DNA of 64,000 nucleotides from Clostridium magnum DSM 2767 (lineage in GTDB: Bacteria > Bacillota > Clostridia > Clostridiales > Clostridiaceae): contig NZ_LWAE01000008.1 of assembly GCF_001623875.1 (NCBI RefSeq), forward strand, positions 186,001-250,000, written 5' to 3'. The notes under the pieces were generated by a model. It worked only from the letters and a program-made list of their open reading frames with translations. It searched no databases and was not told the DNA's origin. Numbering within the stretch: the stretch's first letter is position 1; each line of letters starts with the position of its first letter. Positions 44,350-53,023 of this stretch are shown one piece after another. Made by a program: the position numbers and the translations under genes.

Positions 44350-45147
44350 ATGGCTATAGAGGTTTTTAATAGAAGTGAATGTAAATTTTTAATCGATAAG
44401 GATGTATATGAAGCGTTAAATATAAAGCTTCTAGAATATATGAAGAGGGATGATTACAATAAAGTTCATGATTTTTATACAATAAGTAATATTTACTATG
44501 ATACGAAGGACAATTTCTTAATAAGAAATTCCCTAACCAAACCTAAGTATAAAGAAAAGCTTCGTATCAGGGCTTATGGAGTTCCCCATATAGATGACAA
44601 AGTATATTTAGAAATTAAGAAAAAGGTCAATGGACTTGGTAATAAGAGAAGGACATCTATTAAATTAAGGGAGACTTATGAAGTTTTAAGTACAGGTGAA
44701 AAACCTAAGCTTGAAAGCTATATGAATAAACAGGTTATTAATGAAATTCAATATATGTTAAAGCTTTATAATCTTGAACCAAAGGCCTATATAGCTTATG
44801 ACAGAAAGGCTATGTTTGGCAAAGATAACAGGGAAGTAAGAATAACCTTTGATACAAATATTCGAACTAGAAGATATGATTTGAAACTTGAAGCAGGAGA
44901 TTATGGAGAACCTCTGTTGGAAAAAGGCAAGTGCCTTATGGAAGTTAAAGTTGAAAAAAATATTCCAATATGGTTGGCTAGGCTTCTATCAGAATACAAG
45001 ATCTATAAAGCAAGCTTTTCAAAGTATGGTAATGAATATAAAAAAATGCTTATAAATAATAAAAATATGAAGGGAGAAATGAATAAATGTTTGACTCAGT
45101 ATTCAGCTCAATATCAAATGCAGCAGCTAGTAACCCAATTTCCTTAA
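44350..45147 (+). CDS. VTC-domain polyphosphate polymerase-like protein
   Basis: 265 residues. CYTH/VTC tunnel-fold motifs: N-terminal RSECKFLIDKDVY, then ISNIYYDTKDNFLIRNSL, KEKLRIRAYG, YLEIKKKVNG, RKAMFGKDNREVRITFD and CLMEVKVEKNIP. Basic and acidic tunnel residues that bind polyphosphate and metal are present. It overlaps the DUF4956 gene by 61 bases. In bacteria this trio with DUF4956, and often CotH and DUF4353, forms a membrane-associated surface locus of unclear role. ATG follows AAAGGAGAAGTTAA. Confidence 0.9.
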   Translation: MAIEVFNRSECKFLIDKDVYEALNIKLLEYMKRDDYNKVHDFYTISNIYYDTKDNFLIRNSLTKPKYKEKLRIRAYGVPHIDDKVYLEIKKKVNGLGNKRRTSIKLRETYEVLSTGEKPKLESYMNKQVINEIQYMLKLYNLEPKAYIAYDRKAMFGKDNREVRITFDTNIRTRRYDLKLEAGDYGEPLLEKGKCLMEVKVEKNIPIWLARLLSEYKIYKASFSKYGNEYKKMLINNKNMKGEMNKCLTQYSAQYQMQQLVTQFP

Positions 45148-45782
45148 CGGATTCTGTTTTAACTATCCTTATATCTTTTATATTAGGGGCAGTTATTAGT
45201 ATTACTTATATGAAGACCTCAAATAAAGGAGGTTACTCACAAAACTTTTCTTTAACATTGATAATAATACCAACGGTAATAGCTATTATAGTACTTCTAA
45301 TAGGAAATAACATAGCTAGAGCTTTTAGCTTAGCTGGAGCCTTTTCAATAATAAAATTTAGAAGTGCACCTGGAGATCCAAAGGATATAGCTTTTGTACT
45401 ATTTACTATGGCAGCAGGTCTTGCTTGTGGTGTAGGGGCTTATAGCTATGCGGGGATGTTCACAGTTTTTCTTTGTGTGCTAATGTATGTTCTTAGTGTT
45501 ATAAACTTTGGTGCAAAAAAAGTTTCAAATAAACTTTTAAAGATTACAATACCAGAAGATTTAGAGTATGAGGGTGTTTTTGAAGACATATTTGCAACAT
45601 ATACAACTAGACATGAATTAATAAGAGTAAAAACAATGGATTTAGGCAGTCTATTTCAGCTTGTTTTCACTGTGACAATGGATAATAAAAAAAGTGAAAA
45701 GGAATTTTTAGATGCCTTAAGGTGTAGAAATGGTAACTTAAATATTGTTTTGTCTATGACTGAAGATATGTCAGGATATTAA
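45087..45782 (+). CDS. DUF4956 membrane protein
   Basis: 231 residues. Three or four membrane helices in the N-terminal 150 residues, with the conserved block SLAGAFSIIKFRSAPGDPKD and AAGLACGVGAY, then a cytoplasmic alpha/beta tail. The ATG has GAAGGGAGAAATGAATAA upstream and lies within the VTC gene, so the two are coupled. DUF4956 is a constant partner of bacterial VTC proteins; it may be the channel or assembly partner of the polymerase. Confidence 0.9.
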   Translation: MFDSVFSSISNAAASNPISLTDSVLTILISFILGAVISITYMKTSNKGGYSQNFSLTLIIIPTVIAIIVLLIGNNIARAFSLAGAFSIIKFRSAPGDPKDIAFVLFTMAAGLACGVGAYSYAGMFTVFLCVLMYVLSVINFGAKKVSNKLLKITIPEDLEYEGVFEDIFATYTTRHELIRVKTMDLGSLFQLVFTVTMDNKKSEKEFLDALRCRNGNLNIVLSMTEDMSGY

Positions 45783-45815
45783 AAAATGTTCAAATTATAA
45801 AAGGAGGTGCAATTT

Positions 45816-46832
45816 ATGACAATTTTGATTCCCGCTTATGAACCTAGTAAAAGACTAATTAACTTGATATATGATTTGATAGATATATGTGATTACCACA
45901 TTGTAATTGTTGATGATGGAAGCGGAGAAGAGTTTAAATATATTTTTGATACTGCTTTAAGTCTTGGATGTACTGTCCTAAAACATGAGAAAAATAAAGG
46001 TAAAGGAGCAGCTTTAAAAACTGGATTCAAGTATATAAAAGATACTAAAGAGGATGAAGGAGTGGTTACCGCAGACTGCGATGGACAGCATTTGCCAAAA
46101 GACATTGTCAAAATTGCTGAGTCCATAAAAGAGCATAATAATACCATAGTACTTGGAACCAGAAGGTTTGTAGGGAAAGTTCCTTTCCGAAGCCGCTTTG
46201 GCAACAGCCTAACTAGAACTATTTTCTCCTTTGCAAGTGGTGCCAAGATCTATGATACTCAAACTGGCCTCCGAGGGTTTTCGCTGGAGATGCTTAATTG
46301 GCTTTGCGAAGTTCCCGGTGACAGATTTGAATATGAGATGAATATGCTTTTGGAGGCTGTTCCAGCAGGTTACAGCTTTCAAGAGGTAGATATGGAAACT
46401 GTATATCTAGAACAAAATAAGTCCTCTCACTTTCATCCTTTAAAGGATTCTCTCAGGGTATATATGCCTATTCTAAAATTCAGCATGTCGTCTCTTTTAT
46501 CTGGAGTGCTTGATTTCTTACTTTTAGGAATAATACAGCTTTTTACTTCAAATTTATTTCTAGCAGTAGTAGGTGCAAGGGTCTGCAGTTCAGTGTTTAA
46601 CTATACAGTAAATAGGCTTTATGTATTTTCAAAGTTTAAGTATGCCGCAGTTAAGACTTCTTTGCCAAGATATTTTATCCTTGCAGCCTTCGTAATGCTT
46701 GCAAACTACGGTATAATCGACATATATTACAGCATAATAGGATTATCCTTATTTTTCGCTAAAATCTTCACTGAAATAACAATTTTCTTTTTTAGCTTTT
46801 GGTCACAAAGGAAATTTGTTTTTGCTAAATAG
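45816..46832 (+). CDS. Family 2 glycosyltransferase fused to a GtrA-like membrane domain
   Basis: 338 residues from the ATG at 45816, which follows AAAGGAGGTGCAATTT; a GTG nine bases earlier overlaps that site. N-terminal GT2 fold: ILIPAYEPS, IVIVDDGSG, KHEKNKGKGAALKTGFKY, TADCDGQH, RRFVGKVPFRSRFGN (dolichyl-phosphate mannose synthase type). C-terminal about 115 residues hold four helices of the GtrA family, which flips or docks polyprenyl-phosphate sugars. Third gene of the VTC-DUF4956 unit. Confidence 0.9.
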   Translation: MTILIPAYEPSKRLINLIYDLIDICDYHIVIVDDGSGEEFKYIFDTALSLGCTVLKHEKNKGKGAALKTGFKYIKDTKEDEGVVTADCDGQHLPKDIVKIAESIKEHNNTIVLGTRRFVGKVPFRSRFGNSLTRTIFSFASGAKIYDTQTGLRGFSLEMLNWLCEVPGDRFEYEMNMLLEAVPAGYSFQEVDMETVYLEQNKSSHFHPLKDSLRVYMPILKFSMSSLLSGVLDFLLLGIIQLFTSNLFLAVVGARVCSSVFNYTVNRLYVFSKFKYAAVKTSLPRYFILAAFVMLANYGIIDIYYSIIGLSLFFAKIFTEITIFFFSFWSQRKFVFAK

Positions 46833-46909
46833 ACACTTTTATGCTCACAATGAAGGTGCCTAAAAGTAGGTTGGAACAGAACTCCTACTAATTTATAGAA
46901 ATTCCGTAG

Positions 46910-47141
46910 TTTATCCGATGACTACCCGCTCTAATACTCCCATACGCACTCTGTGAAAGCGACTCACACAAAATCAGAGATTTTGGTTCGCTGCTTTTCT
47001 CCAAAGTGTACATTCCGAGCGGCTACGTCCCTGGATTCGTTCAGCTAAGAATCAAGTGGGGGTTAAATGCCTAAATGGCATTTAACGGGCAAAGCCCCGG
47101 GTCGTAGACGAAACCCCATTTGATTCAAGTTTACACTTCAT
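46910..47141 (-). repeat. Large modular repeat, copy R6 (long tip)
   Basis: Minus orientation: left end ATGAAGTGTAAACTTGAATC at 47141, right end CATCGGATAAA at 46910. The left stem is CAA/TTG where most copies have CAG/CTG, a compensatory pair change. Long tip with GGGCTTTGCCCG and TTAAATGCC/GGCATTTAA. Right domain complete. It lies between two + strand genes. Confidence 0.88.
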
Positions 47142-47144
47142 ACA

Positions 47145-47182
47145 AAACCTACCAAAGTGTGCTGAACTTGGTAGGTTTTTTC
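47145..47182 (+). terminator. Terminator beside copy R6
   Basis: AAAACCTACCAA pairs with TTGGTAGGTTTT followed by TT. It would end transcripts of the VTC operon that read through R6. The remaining 250 bases before the permease gene hold no recognisable riboswitch. Confidence 0.8.
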
Positions 47183-47428
47183 ATGCGTATAATTTTAGTG
47201 CTATTTGTGGTAAATCATATACTGAAATAGCATATATTTTTGCTTATATTTAAGAATTTTTAGTAGCGTAACAAAAAAAGCATAACTAATAAAAAATGAG
47301 ATATACTAGGAATGTCTTCATATTTATATTAGGTTTCTACATTTTTCTTCAATATATTGCTATAATATTGTTTTTATTCCAGTATTACTATACAATATTT
47401 TTAAGAAATAATATAGGGGGGCGAGTAA

Positions 47429-49294
47429 GTGAGTAAGAAATTTTCAGATGTTTTACTTGGAGAACCTTTGGCTAATGAGCAAGGTAGTCATGAAAAGTAT
47501 AATATTCCTTTTGGGCTTGCGATTATGGCCAGTGATGCGATATCCTCTGTGGCCTATGCTGCTCAGGAAATTCTTTTTGTTTTAATAGTTCTAGGCCCAT
47601 TGGCATATCAATGGTTAACATGGACTTCTTTTATGATTATAGGATTATTAATTATATTAACAATCTCCTATATTCAAATTATTAGAGCTTATCCACAGGG
47701 AGGAGGAGCCTATAAGGTAGCAAAGGAAAATTTAGGTACTAGGGCTGGTTTGGCCGCTGGTGCAGGATTAATAATCAGTTACATACTTACAGTTGCAGTT
47801 AGCGCTAGTGCTGGTGCAGATGCAATTACTTCTGCATTTACCAATTTAACAAGATATAAAGTTATCTTCGTTTTGATTATAATCATAGTTTTGACTATTT
47901 TAAATTTAAGAGGCATAAGTGAATCTTCAAAAATTTTTGCTATACCTACTTATATTTTTATTTTCAGTATGATTTTTATGATTCTTTATGGTTTGTTTAA
48001 GTATTTTGTACTAAATATTCATCCGAAGCCTATGTATTCTATTCCCACAAAGGCTGCTGAAAGTTTGTCAATAGTTCTTATTTTGAGAGCTTTTTCCTCT
48101 GGATGTTCTGCATTAACTGGTGTAGAAGCAGTAAGTAATTCTGTTCCGAATTTTGAGGAACCAAGTCAAAAAAGTGCAAAGACTGTTATGATATTATTAG
48201 CAGCTTTAATATTTTTCATATTTGGTGGTACTTCAGTACTTGCTATATTCTATACAGCTGTTCCCATTGCAAATGGCCCTACTGTTGTTTCACAAATTGC
48301 ATTTGGTATTTTCAATAAGGGAATAATGTATTATATAATACAGTTTAGTACTGCTGTAATTTTGCTTATGGCATGCAATACAGCGTATACAGGTTTCCCA
48401 ATGCTTATGTACATAGTGGGAAAGGATGGTTTTGCTCCTAGACAATTTACTATAAGAGGTAAACGACTCAGCTTTTCCTTTGGAATCGTTGCTTTATCAT
48501 TTATAGCTTGTGTTTTAGTTATTGTATTCAAAGCAGATACCCATAGGTTGATACCGCTATACGCAATTGGCGTATTTATATCCTTTACCTTAGGTCAGTT
48601 TGGTATGGTAAATCATTGGAGAAAAGAAGGAGAACAGGGTTGGGTAAAGCGTGCTATTATTAATGGCGTAGGTGCTTTGGTAACTTTAATAACAACAATA
48701 ATAATTTTAGTAGAGAAATTTAGTGAAGGCGCCTTTATAGTTGCGATTTTAATTCCAATCATAATCTTAATACAGGTGAAAATTAAAAATCACTATGATA
48801 AAGTTGCTTGTAGTTTAAGTATTAGTCAACTAAATTTAAAGAAGGTAGATTTGAGAAGAAAGTACACTCATATCGTAGTAGTTCCAATTGCCAGCTTAAA
48901 CAAAGCTACTATAGGCGCTCTTCAATATGCCCAGAGTATAAGTGATAATGTTATTGCTCTTAATATTTCAACAGATATGGAAGCAATGGAGAAATTAAAA
49001 AATAGATGGAATGAATTAGATACAGATATTCTACTTGTTGCAAAATACTCACCTTTTAGAGCTGTGGTTACTCCTCTGCTAAAATATATCGTACAAATTT
49101 CAGATGCAGCAGGGGAAAATGAAAAAGTAACAGTAATTGTACCAGAGTTTGTTACTCATGAACATTGGGGAGAGGTTTTGCATAACCACACAAGTTTCTT
49201 TATTCGAGAAACTTTACTTAGAAATAATAATATAATCGTATCTACCTTTCCTTATCATTTAGCAGACGAAGATGTTTGTGAATCAAAGAAATAA
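47429..49294 (+). CDS. APC-superfamily permease, KimA (YdaO)-like potassium transporter
   Basis: 621 residues, GTG start after GGGGGGCGAGTAA. Twelve or so membrane helices with the APC start FGLAIMASDAISSVAYAAQE and the GGGAYKVAKENLG loop. A cytoplasmic C-terminal domain of about 150 residues follows (HIVVVPIASLNKATIGALQYAQ ... VPEFVTHEHWGEVLHNHT). That length and tail fit KimA, a high-affinity K+/H+ symporter whose tail binds c-di-AMP in Bacillus. General amino-acid permeases lack this tail. No ydaO-type riboswitch was seen upstream. Terminator follows. Confidence 0.85.
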   Translation: MSKKFSDVLLGEPLANEQGSHEKYNIPFGLAIMASDAISSVAYAAQEILFVLIVLGPLAYQWLTWTSFMIIGLLIILTISYIQIIRAYPQGGGAYKVAKENLGTRAGLAAGAGLIISYILTVAVSASAGADAITSAFTNLTRYKVIFVLIIIIVLTILNLRGISESSKIFAIPTYIFIFSMIFMILYGLFKYFVLNIHPKPMYSIPTKAAESLSIVLILRAFSSGCSALTGVEAVSNSVPNFEEPSQKSAKTVMILLAALIFFIFGGTSVLAIFYTAVPIANGPTVVSQIAFGIFNKGIMYYIIQFSTAVILLMACNTAYTGFPMLMYIVGKDGFAPRQFTIRGKRLSFSFGIVALSFIACVLVIVFKADTHRLIPLYAIGVFISFTLGQFGMVNHWRKEGEQGWVKRAIINGVGALVTLITTIIILVEKFSEGAFIVAILIPIIILIQVKIKNHYDKVACSLSISQLNLKKVDLRRKYTHIVVVPIASLNKATIGALQYAQSISDNVIALNISTDMEAMEKLKNRWNELDTDILLVAKYSPFRAVVTPLLKYIVQISDAAGENEKVTVIVPEFVTHEHWGEVLHNHTSFFIRETLLRNNNIIVSTFPYHLADEDVCESKK

Positions 49295-49322
49295 TTTATT
49301 AATTATGTATAATAAAGTAATT

Positions 49323-49367
49323 AACGTGCTGTATTAGTTATTATAACTAAAATACAGCACGTTTTTT
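49323..49367 (+). terminator. Terminator after the KimA-like gene
   Basis: AACGTGCTGTATT and AATACAGCACGTT form the stem, with GTTAT/ATAAC inside and a T run after. Confidence 0.9.
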
Positions 49368-49497
49368 GTTGAGCATGTAAAATTGATAAAAGAAAGGACG
49401 GAACTACATGAAAGCCTCCAAAAAGTTAAACCATGTCTATAAAAAGTGCAACAAATAACGAATTTATTAGTAATATAAAGTATGATATAAGAATAAA

Positions 49498-49674
49498 TTT
49501 ATCCGATGACTACCCGCTCGCAACGTACGCTTCTCAAAGCGTACGTTGCGAGCGGCTACATCTCTGGATTCGTTCAACTAAGAATCAGGTGGGGGTTAAA
49601 TGCCTAAATGGCATTTAACGGGCAAAGCTCCGGGTCGTAGACGAAATCCCATCTGATTCAAGTTTTCACTTCAT
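49498..49674 (-). repeat. Large modular repeat, copy R7 (long tip, right domain replaced by a palindrome)
   Basis: Minus orientation; left end ATGAAGTGAAAACTTGAATC at 49674, right end CATCGGATAAA at 49498. The left hairpin is the long-tip form. The right domain lacks the AAAATC/GATTTT hairpin and is instead a perfect 19-bp stem (49514-49532 with 49537-49555) with loop CTCA. A 16-codon frame with a ribosome site at 49408-49458 lies beside it and is probably a gene relic. Confidence 0.88.
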
Positions 49675-49725
49675 AGCTTTGGAGTAGGGTATTGTGCTAA
49701 TAATTCAGAAAGGAGTGTAAAGTTA

Positions 49726-50445
49726 GTGGAAAATTATATTATTTTATTAGTACTCTTTACAGTTTACTCTTTTTTAGGATGGGTACTAGAAACAACTTTT
49801 GCAAGCATAAATGCAGGAAAGTTTATAAATAGGGGGTTTTTAACCGGTTCCTTCTGTCCTATATATGGCTTGGGAGCTATTCTTATTATTAAAGCATCCT
49901 CAGGAATAGATATTTATATTGAATATTATTATACAGGAGTACTGATAAGTGTGTTATTTTCTATTATTTTAGTCACTGCTCTGGAATATATAACAGGATT
50001 TATTCTAGAAAGACTTTTTAATTGTAAGTGGTGGGACTATAGTGATAACCATGCAAATATTAAGGGGTATGTCTGCTTCAAATATTCACTTTTATGGGGA
50101 GTGCTTGCATTTTTTTTAGTTCAGATGGTCCATCCATTGATTTTAAAAATAGTTTTAAATATTCCATTTAGAATAAAGATTTATTATGCAATAATTCTCG
50201 GAATCTATTTCATTGGAGATACCATAAGGTCTGTAACCGATGCATTAAACCTAAGGAATGTAATTATCAATTATTCTAATTTTTCTGTAAAGATGTATTG
50301 TGAAAAAATACTGCAATATAAAAGATTTTTTATAGCATTTCCTCGTTTACTGTTTTTAAATGCAGGGGTAATAAACAGAGATATAAGGAGAATACTAAAT
50401 GGCAAAATTGATAAAATTAAAATTGTGGTCAAAAACAAATTTTAA
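49726..50445 (+). CDS. PF06541-type (CmpB/DUF1113) putative ABC transporter permease
   Basis: 239 residues, GTG start after AAAGGAGTGTAAAGTTA. Five or six membrane helices. The family start FTVYSFLGWVLETTFASINA, GFLTGSFCPIYGLGA, and the LFNCKWWDYSDNHANIKGYVCF block are diagnostic of this clostridial family. Despite the Pfam name, transport has not been shown. No ABC ATPase adjoins it. Confidence 0.9.
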   Translation: MENYIILLVLFTVYSFLGWVLETTFASINAGKFINRGFLTGSFCPIYGLGAILIIKASSGIDIYIEYYYTGVLISVLFSIILVTALEYITGFILERLFNCKWWDYSDNHANIKGYVCFKYSLLWGVLAFFLVQMVHPLILKIVLNIPFRIKIYYAIILGIYFIGDTIRSVTDALNLRNVIINYSNFSVKMYCEKILQYKRFFIAFPRLLFLNAGVINRDIRRILNGKIDKIKIVVKNKF

Positions 50446-50495
50446 ATATGAAAATGAGTATGGAAAAAGATATTTTTCTTAGAGAAAAGGAGAAT

Positions 50496-50538
50496 GCTAT
50501 GTGTTTAGATACAATTGCCAACACATAGCGTTTTTTTG
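50496..50538 (+). terminator. Terminator after the PF06541 gene
   Basis: GCTATGTGTT and AACACATAGC flank a 14-base loop and are followed by G and seven T. Confidence 0.88.
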
Positions 50539-50574
50539 ATAACTTTATCTAAATACGCAATTAGTTTAATAAGA

Positions 50575-50952
50575 TTAATGTGACAGAGCTTTATATATAT
50601 TAGCATACTCAATATCTAATCTAGCTAACACATTCTTTATTTCCTCTATTTTATCATTTACTACATTAACATTCCAAGTATCCAGCGTAGTTCTAGCATT
50701 AAGTAGTTCTTCTACATCGCTTTCAGAAACTATCCTATGTAGTTCTATTAAATTGTTTTCTTGATCCCTCTCTGGTAATAATTTATTCAATTTTTTTATG
50801 TAGTCCATCCTCGCTTTAAATGCTCCTATACCAGTATGATAAACAGCAAGTCTACTCCTATATATTGTATTGTACTGTATAGCTTTAAATAAAAGTAAGC
50901 AAAGAAAGGTGGCTAGTAAAATTACATATATTTTTTTCCGATTTCTTATCAT
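50575..50952 (-). CDS. Hypothetical protein with N-terminal membrane helix
   Basis: 125 residues: a short basic N-terminus, one helix (VILLATFLCLLLFKAI, about 10-26) and a helical extracytoplasmic part with heptad-like leucines (YIKKLNKLLPERDQ; NVVNDKIEEIKNVLARL). ATG follows GAAGGGAAAGATAA. No family recognised. Single gene. Confidence 0.65.
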   Translation of the reverse strand: MIRNRKKIYVILLATFLCLLLFKAIQYNTIYRSRLAVYHTGIGAFKARMDYIKKLNKLLPERDQENNLIELHRIVSESDVEELLNARTTLDTWNVNVVNDKIEEIKNVLARLDIEYANIYKALSH

Positions 50953-51085
50953 TTATCTTTCCCTTCAATTTTACTTTTAATTTATAATAGCTCTTTCATA
51001 TTATAAAACTCTAGCTAAGTTTACTACAAATTCAGTATGTATGTCCTGCAATAATGTGGAAATTACAGTGAATTTTTTGTAAAAC

Positions 51086-51455
51086 TTATGGATTATTTAC
51101 TGCTCCGTAAAAATCAAAGCTGATCTTCGTATCAACATTAAAAGAAGCATATTTATATTCATCTTTCCACTTAACAGAGTTCCAGTGATTATTATGCTTT
51201 GATATCACTATTTCACTACAAGGCAGATTGTGGATATTGTTTTCATTAGATAATTGTTCGAGAGACATGCTAGACAGTGGACCAATGAAATCTCTCTGAA
51301 CAATGTCAAGATTACTAAGCCCACTAATAAACAAAAAGAAAGCTTCATATTGATTGTCAATATATATATATATTCTTACGAACAATGTCAGGGCAATCTG
51401 TAAGTGCTTGATCTATAGAGTTCATAGTAATATTAGTAGGCATTTTCGTATCCAT
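51086..51455 (-). pseudogene. Collapsed gerA-type germinant receptor operon remnant
   Basis: Starts MDTKMPTNITMNSIDQALTD at 51455 after CGAGGTGATTATA. The N-terminal part matches a GerAA N-domain: DCPDIVRKN, then FFLFISGLSNLDIVQRDFIG, compare YIDGMVDRNIVNRDIL in the intact gerAA here. The frame breaks in an AT dinucleotide run near 51365 (first frame stops after NIYIY; the other continues IDNQYEAFF). After about 60 GerAA-like residues the sequence switches to HWNSVKWKDEYKYASFNVDT and a short tail, which resembles a GerAC C-terminus (WEKYNW...KVNVNVEVNVRRTG). One deletion spanning gerAA, gerAB and most of gerAC would give this. Non-functional. Confidence 0.6.
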
Positions 51456-51613
51456 TATAATCACCTCGTGAGCATTATTCCCATTTTCATTATTAAAAAT
51501 GCAATATTTAAACGGTGAGTCTTTCAATAAAAATATAAAAGACTTTTAGTATGATAAGGCTAGTATTATGCACATAATAAAAAGGAATTATCTATACGCA
51601 AGAGGAGGAGACT

Positions 51614-52798
51614 ATGTGTAGAAACGCTAAAATACTATTGACTATGAGTGCCTTATTTACCTTTGCTATAGGGCTTTCTGGAATTTTTGTGAATGTGTTC
51701 ATTTGGAAAGAAACTAATAGTTTTATTGTTATAGCAATATATAATTTAGTTAATTATATATTTGTTCCAATAACATTTATTTTAGCAGGGATACTTGCGA
51801 AGAGGAAAAATGGAATAGGATCGCTGAGAATAGGGTTGCTAATATATGCTTTGTTTTATGCACTAATACTATTAATAGGCAGCAGAGAAATAGCCTACAT
51901 TTGTTTTCTTGGAGTTGTGCATGGAATGGCAACAGGATTTTACTGGCTTGCCTTCAATACCTTAAGCTTTGATTTTACAGATATAAGTAATAGAGATACC
52001 TTTAATGGTTTTAATGGAAGTTTTTCAGGGATAACAGCAGCTGTTGCACCAGTAATCTCTGCTTATATAATTAGCAGGTTTAGTGGAATAAGCGGATATA
52101 GAGTAGTCTTTCTTATGACCCTTGCAATATTTTTGCTTTTAAGTTTAATAAGCATAGTTCTAAGATGTGAAAATTGCTCCAGCAAAATTGATTTTAAAAG
52201 GGTATTTTCAAGTAATTGCAAAGAGTGGGGCATTATTAGGAAAGCTGTGATTTTCTGGGGTTTTAGAGATGTGATAATAGTTTTTTTAGTAAATATATTG
52301 ATTATTGAAACTACTAAAAGTGAACTTTCTTTAGGTAAATTTGCTTTGATTGCTTCACTAATATCCTCAGCATCCTATATGTTGGTACAAAAAATAATTA
52401 AACCATCTCGTAGAATACTTTCTATATCTATTGGAACAATAGGTTCGTTTTTGGCTATTTGTGCATTAGTAATAAAAATATCACATAATACGCTCTTTAC
52501 CTATATAACTATGGATGCATTTTTTCTTCCGTTTTTTACAATACAGTTATCTTCTTCTACTTTCAATGTTATAAACAGAGCCCATGAAGAGAACATGAGA
52601 ATAGAATATATGATTAATAAAGACTTAATGCTTAATAGTGGAAGAGTAATAAGTCTAATTATATTAATTACATTGTTAACAGTTTTTAAAAATCCTTCAA
52701 TATTAAAGTTCTACTTAGTATTTATAGGATTGGCACCTATAGTGTCTGGATACTTTCTTAGAAAGCTTAAAACAGTTCTAGAGGGAAGTTGTGAGTAG
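51614..52798 (+). CDS. Major facilitator superfamily transporter
   Basis: 394 residues, about 12 membrane helices in two six-helix halves with a central loop near residue 195 (CENCSSKIDFKRVF). Loop 2-3 carries GILAKRKNGIGSLRIG, the MFS A-like motif. GVVHGMATGFYWLAFNTLSF lies in helix 4. ATG follows AAGAGGAGGAGACT. Substrate cannot be told. Single gene downstream of the collapsed ger remnant. Confidence 0.85.
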   Translation: MCRNAKILLTMSALFTFAIGLSGIFVNVFIWKETNSFIVIAIYNLVNYIFVPITFILAGILAKRKNGIGSLRIGLLIYALFYALILLIGSREIAYICFLGVVHGMATGFYWLAFNTLSFDFTDISNRDTFNGFNGSFSGITAAVAPVISAYIISRFSGISGYRVVFLMTLAIFLLLSLISIVLRCENCSSKIDFKRVFSSNCKEWGIIRKAVIFWGFRDVIIVFLVNILIIETTKSELSLGKFALIASLISSASYMLVQKIIKPSRRILSISIGTIGSFLAICALVIKISHNTLFTYITMDAFFLPFFTIQLSSSTFNVINRAHEENMRIEYMINKDLMLNSGRVISLIILITLLTVFKNPSILKFYLVFIGLAPIVSGYFLRKLKTVLEGSCE

Positions 52799-53023
52799 AT
52801 ATCTATTTAGAAATAATTAAGAAAAAGTTTATAGTTTATCTCTATAATCTCTTGTATAATGTATATAGTATTTAAATTTAAAAATAAGTATGGAGGCATT
52901 ATTAATAAAAAACAGCTTTTTTAAAATCAAGCAATTCTATTAATAGAGATTTATCTTTGTATGTCGGTAAATCGAGTTTATATCATGATAATTTTAAATG
53001 TTTATATAGAAAGGAAGTATCCA

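Noticed and set aside
47190..47428. Possible ydaO (c-di-AMP) riboswitch before the KimA-like gene
   Set aside because: The conserved G-rich core of that riboswitch class is absent; the region is plain AT-rich DNA after a terminator.
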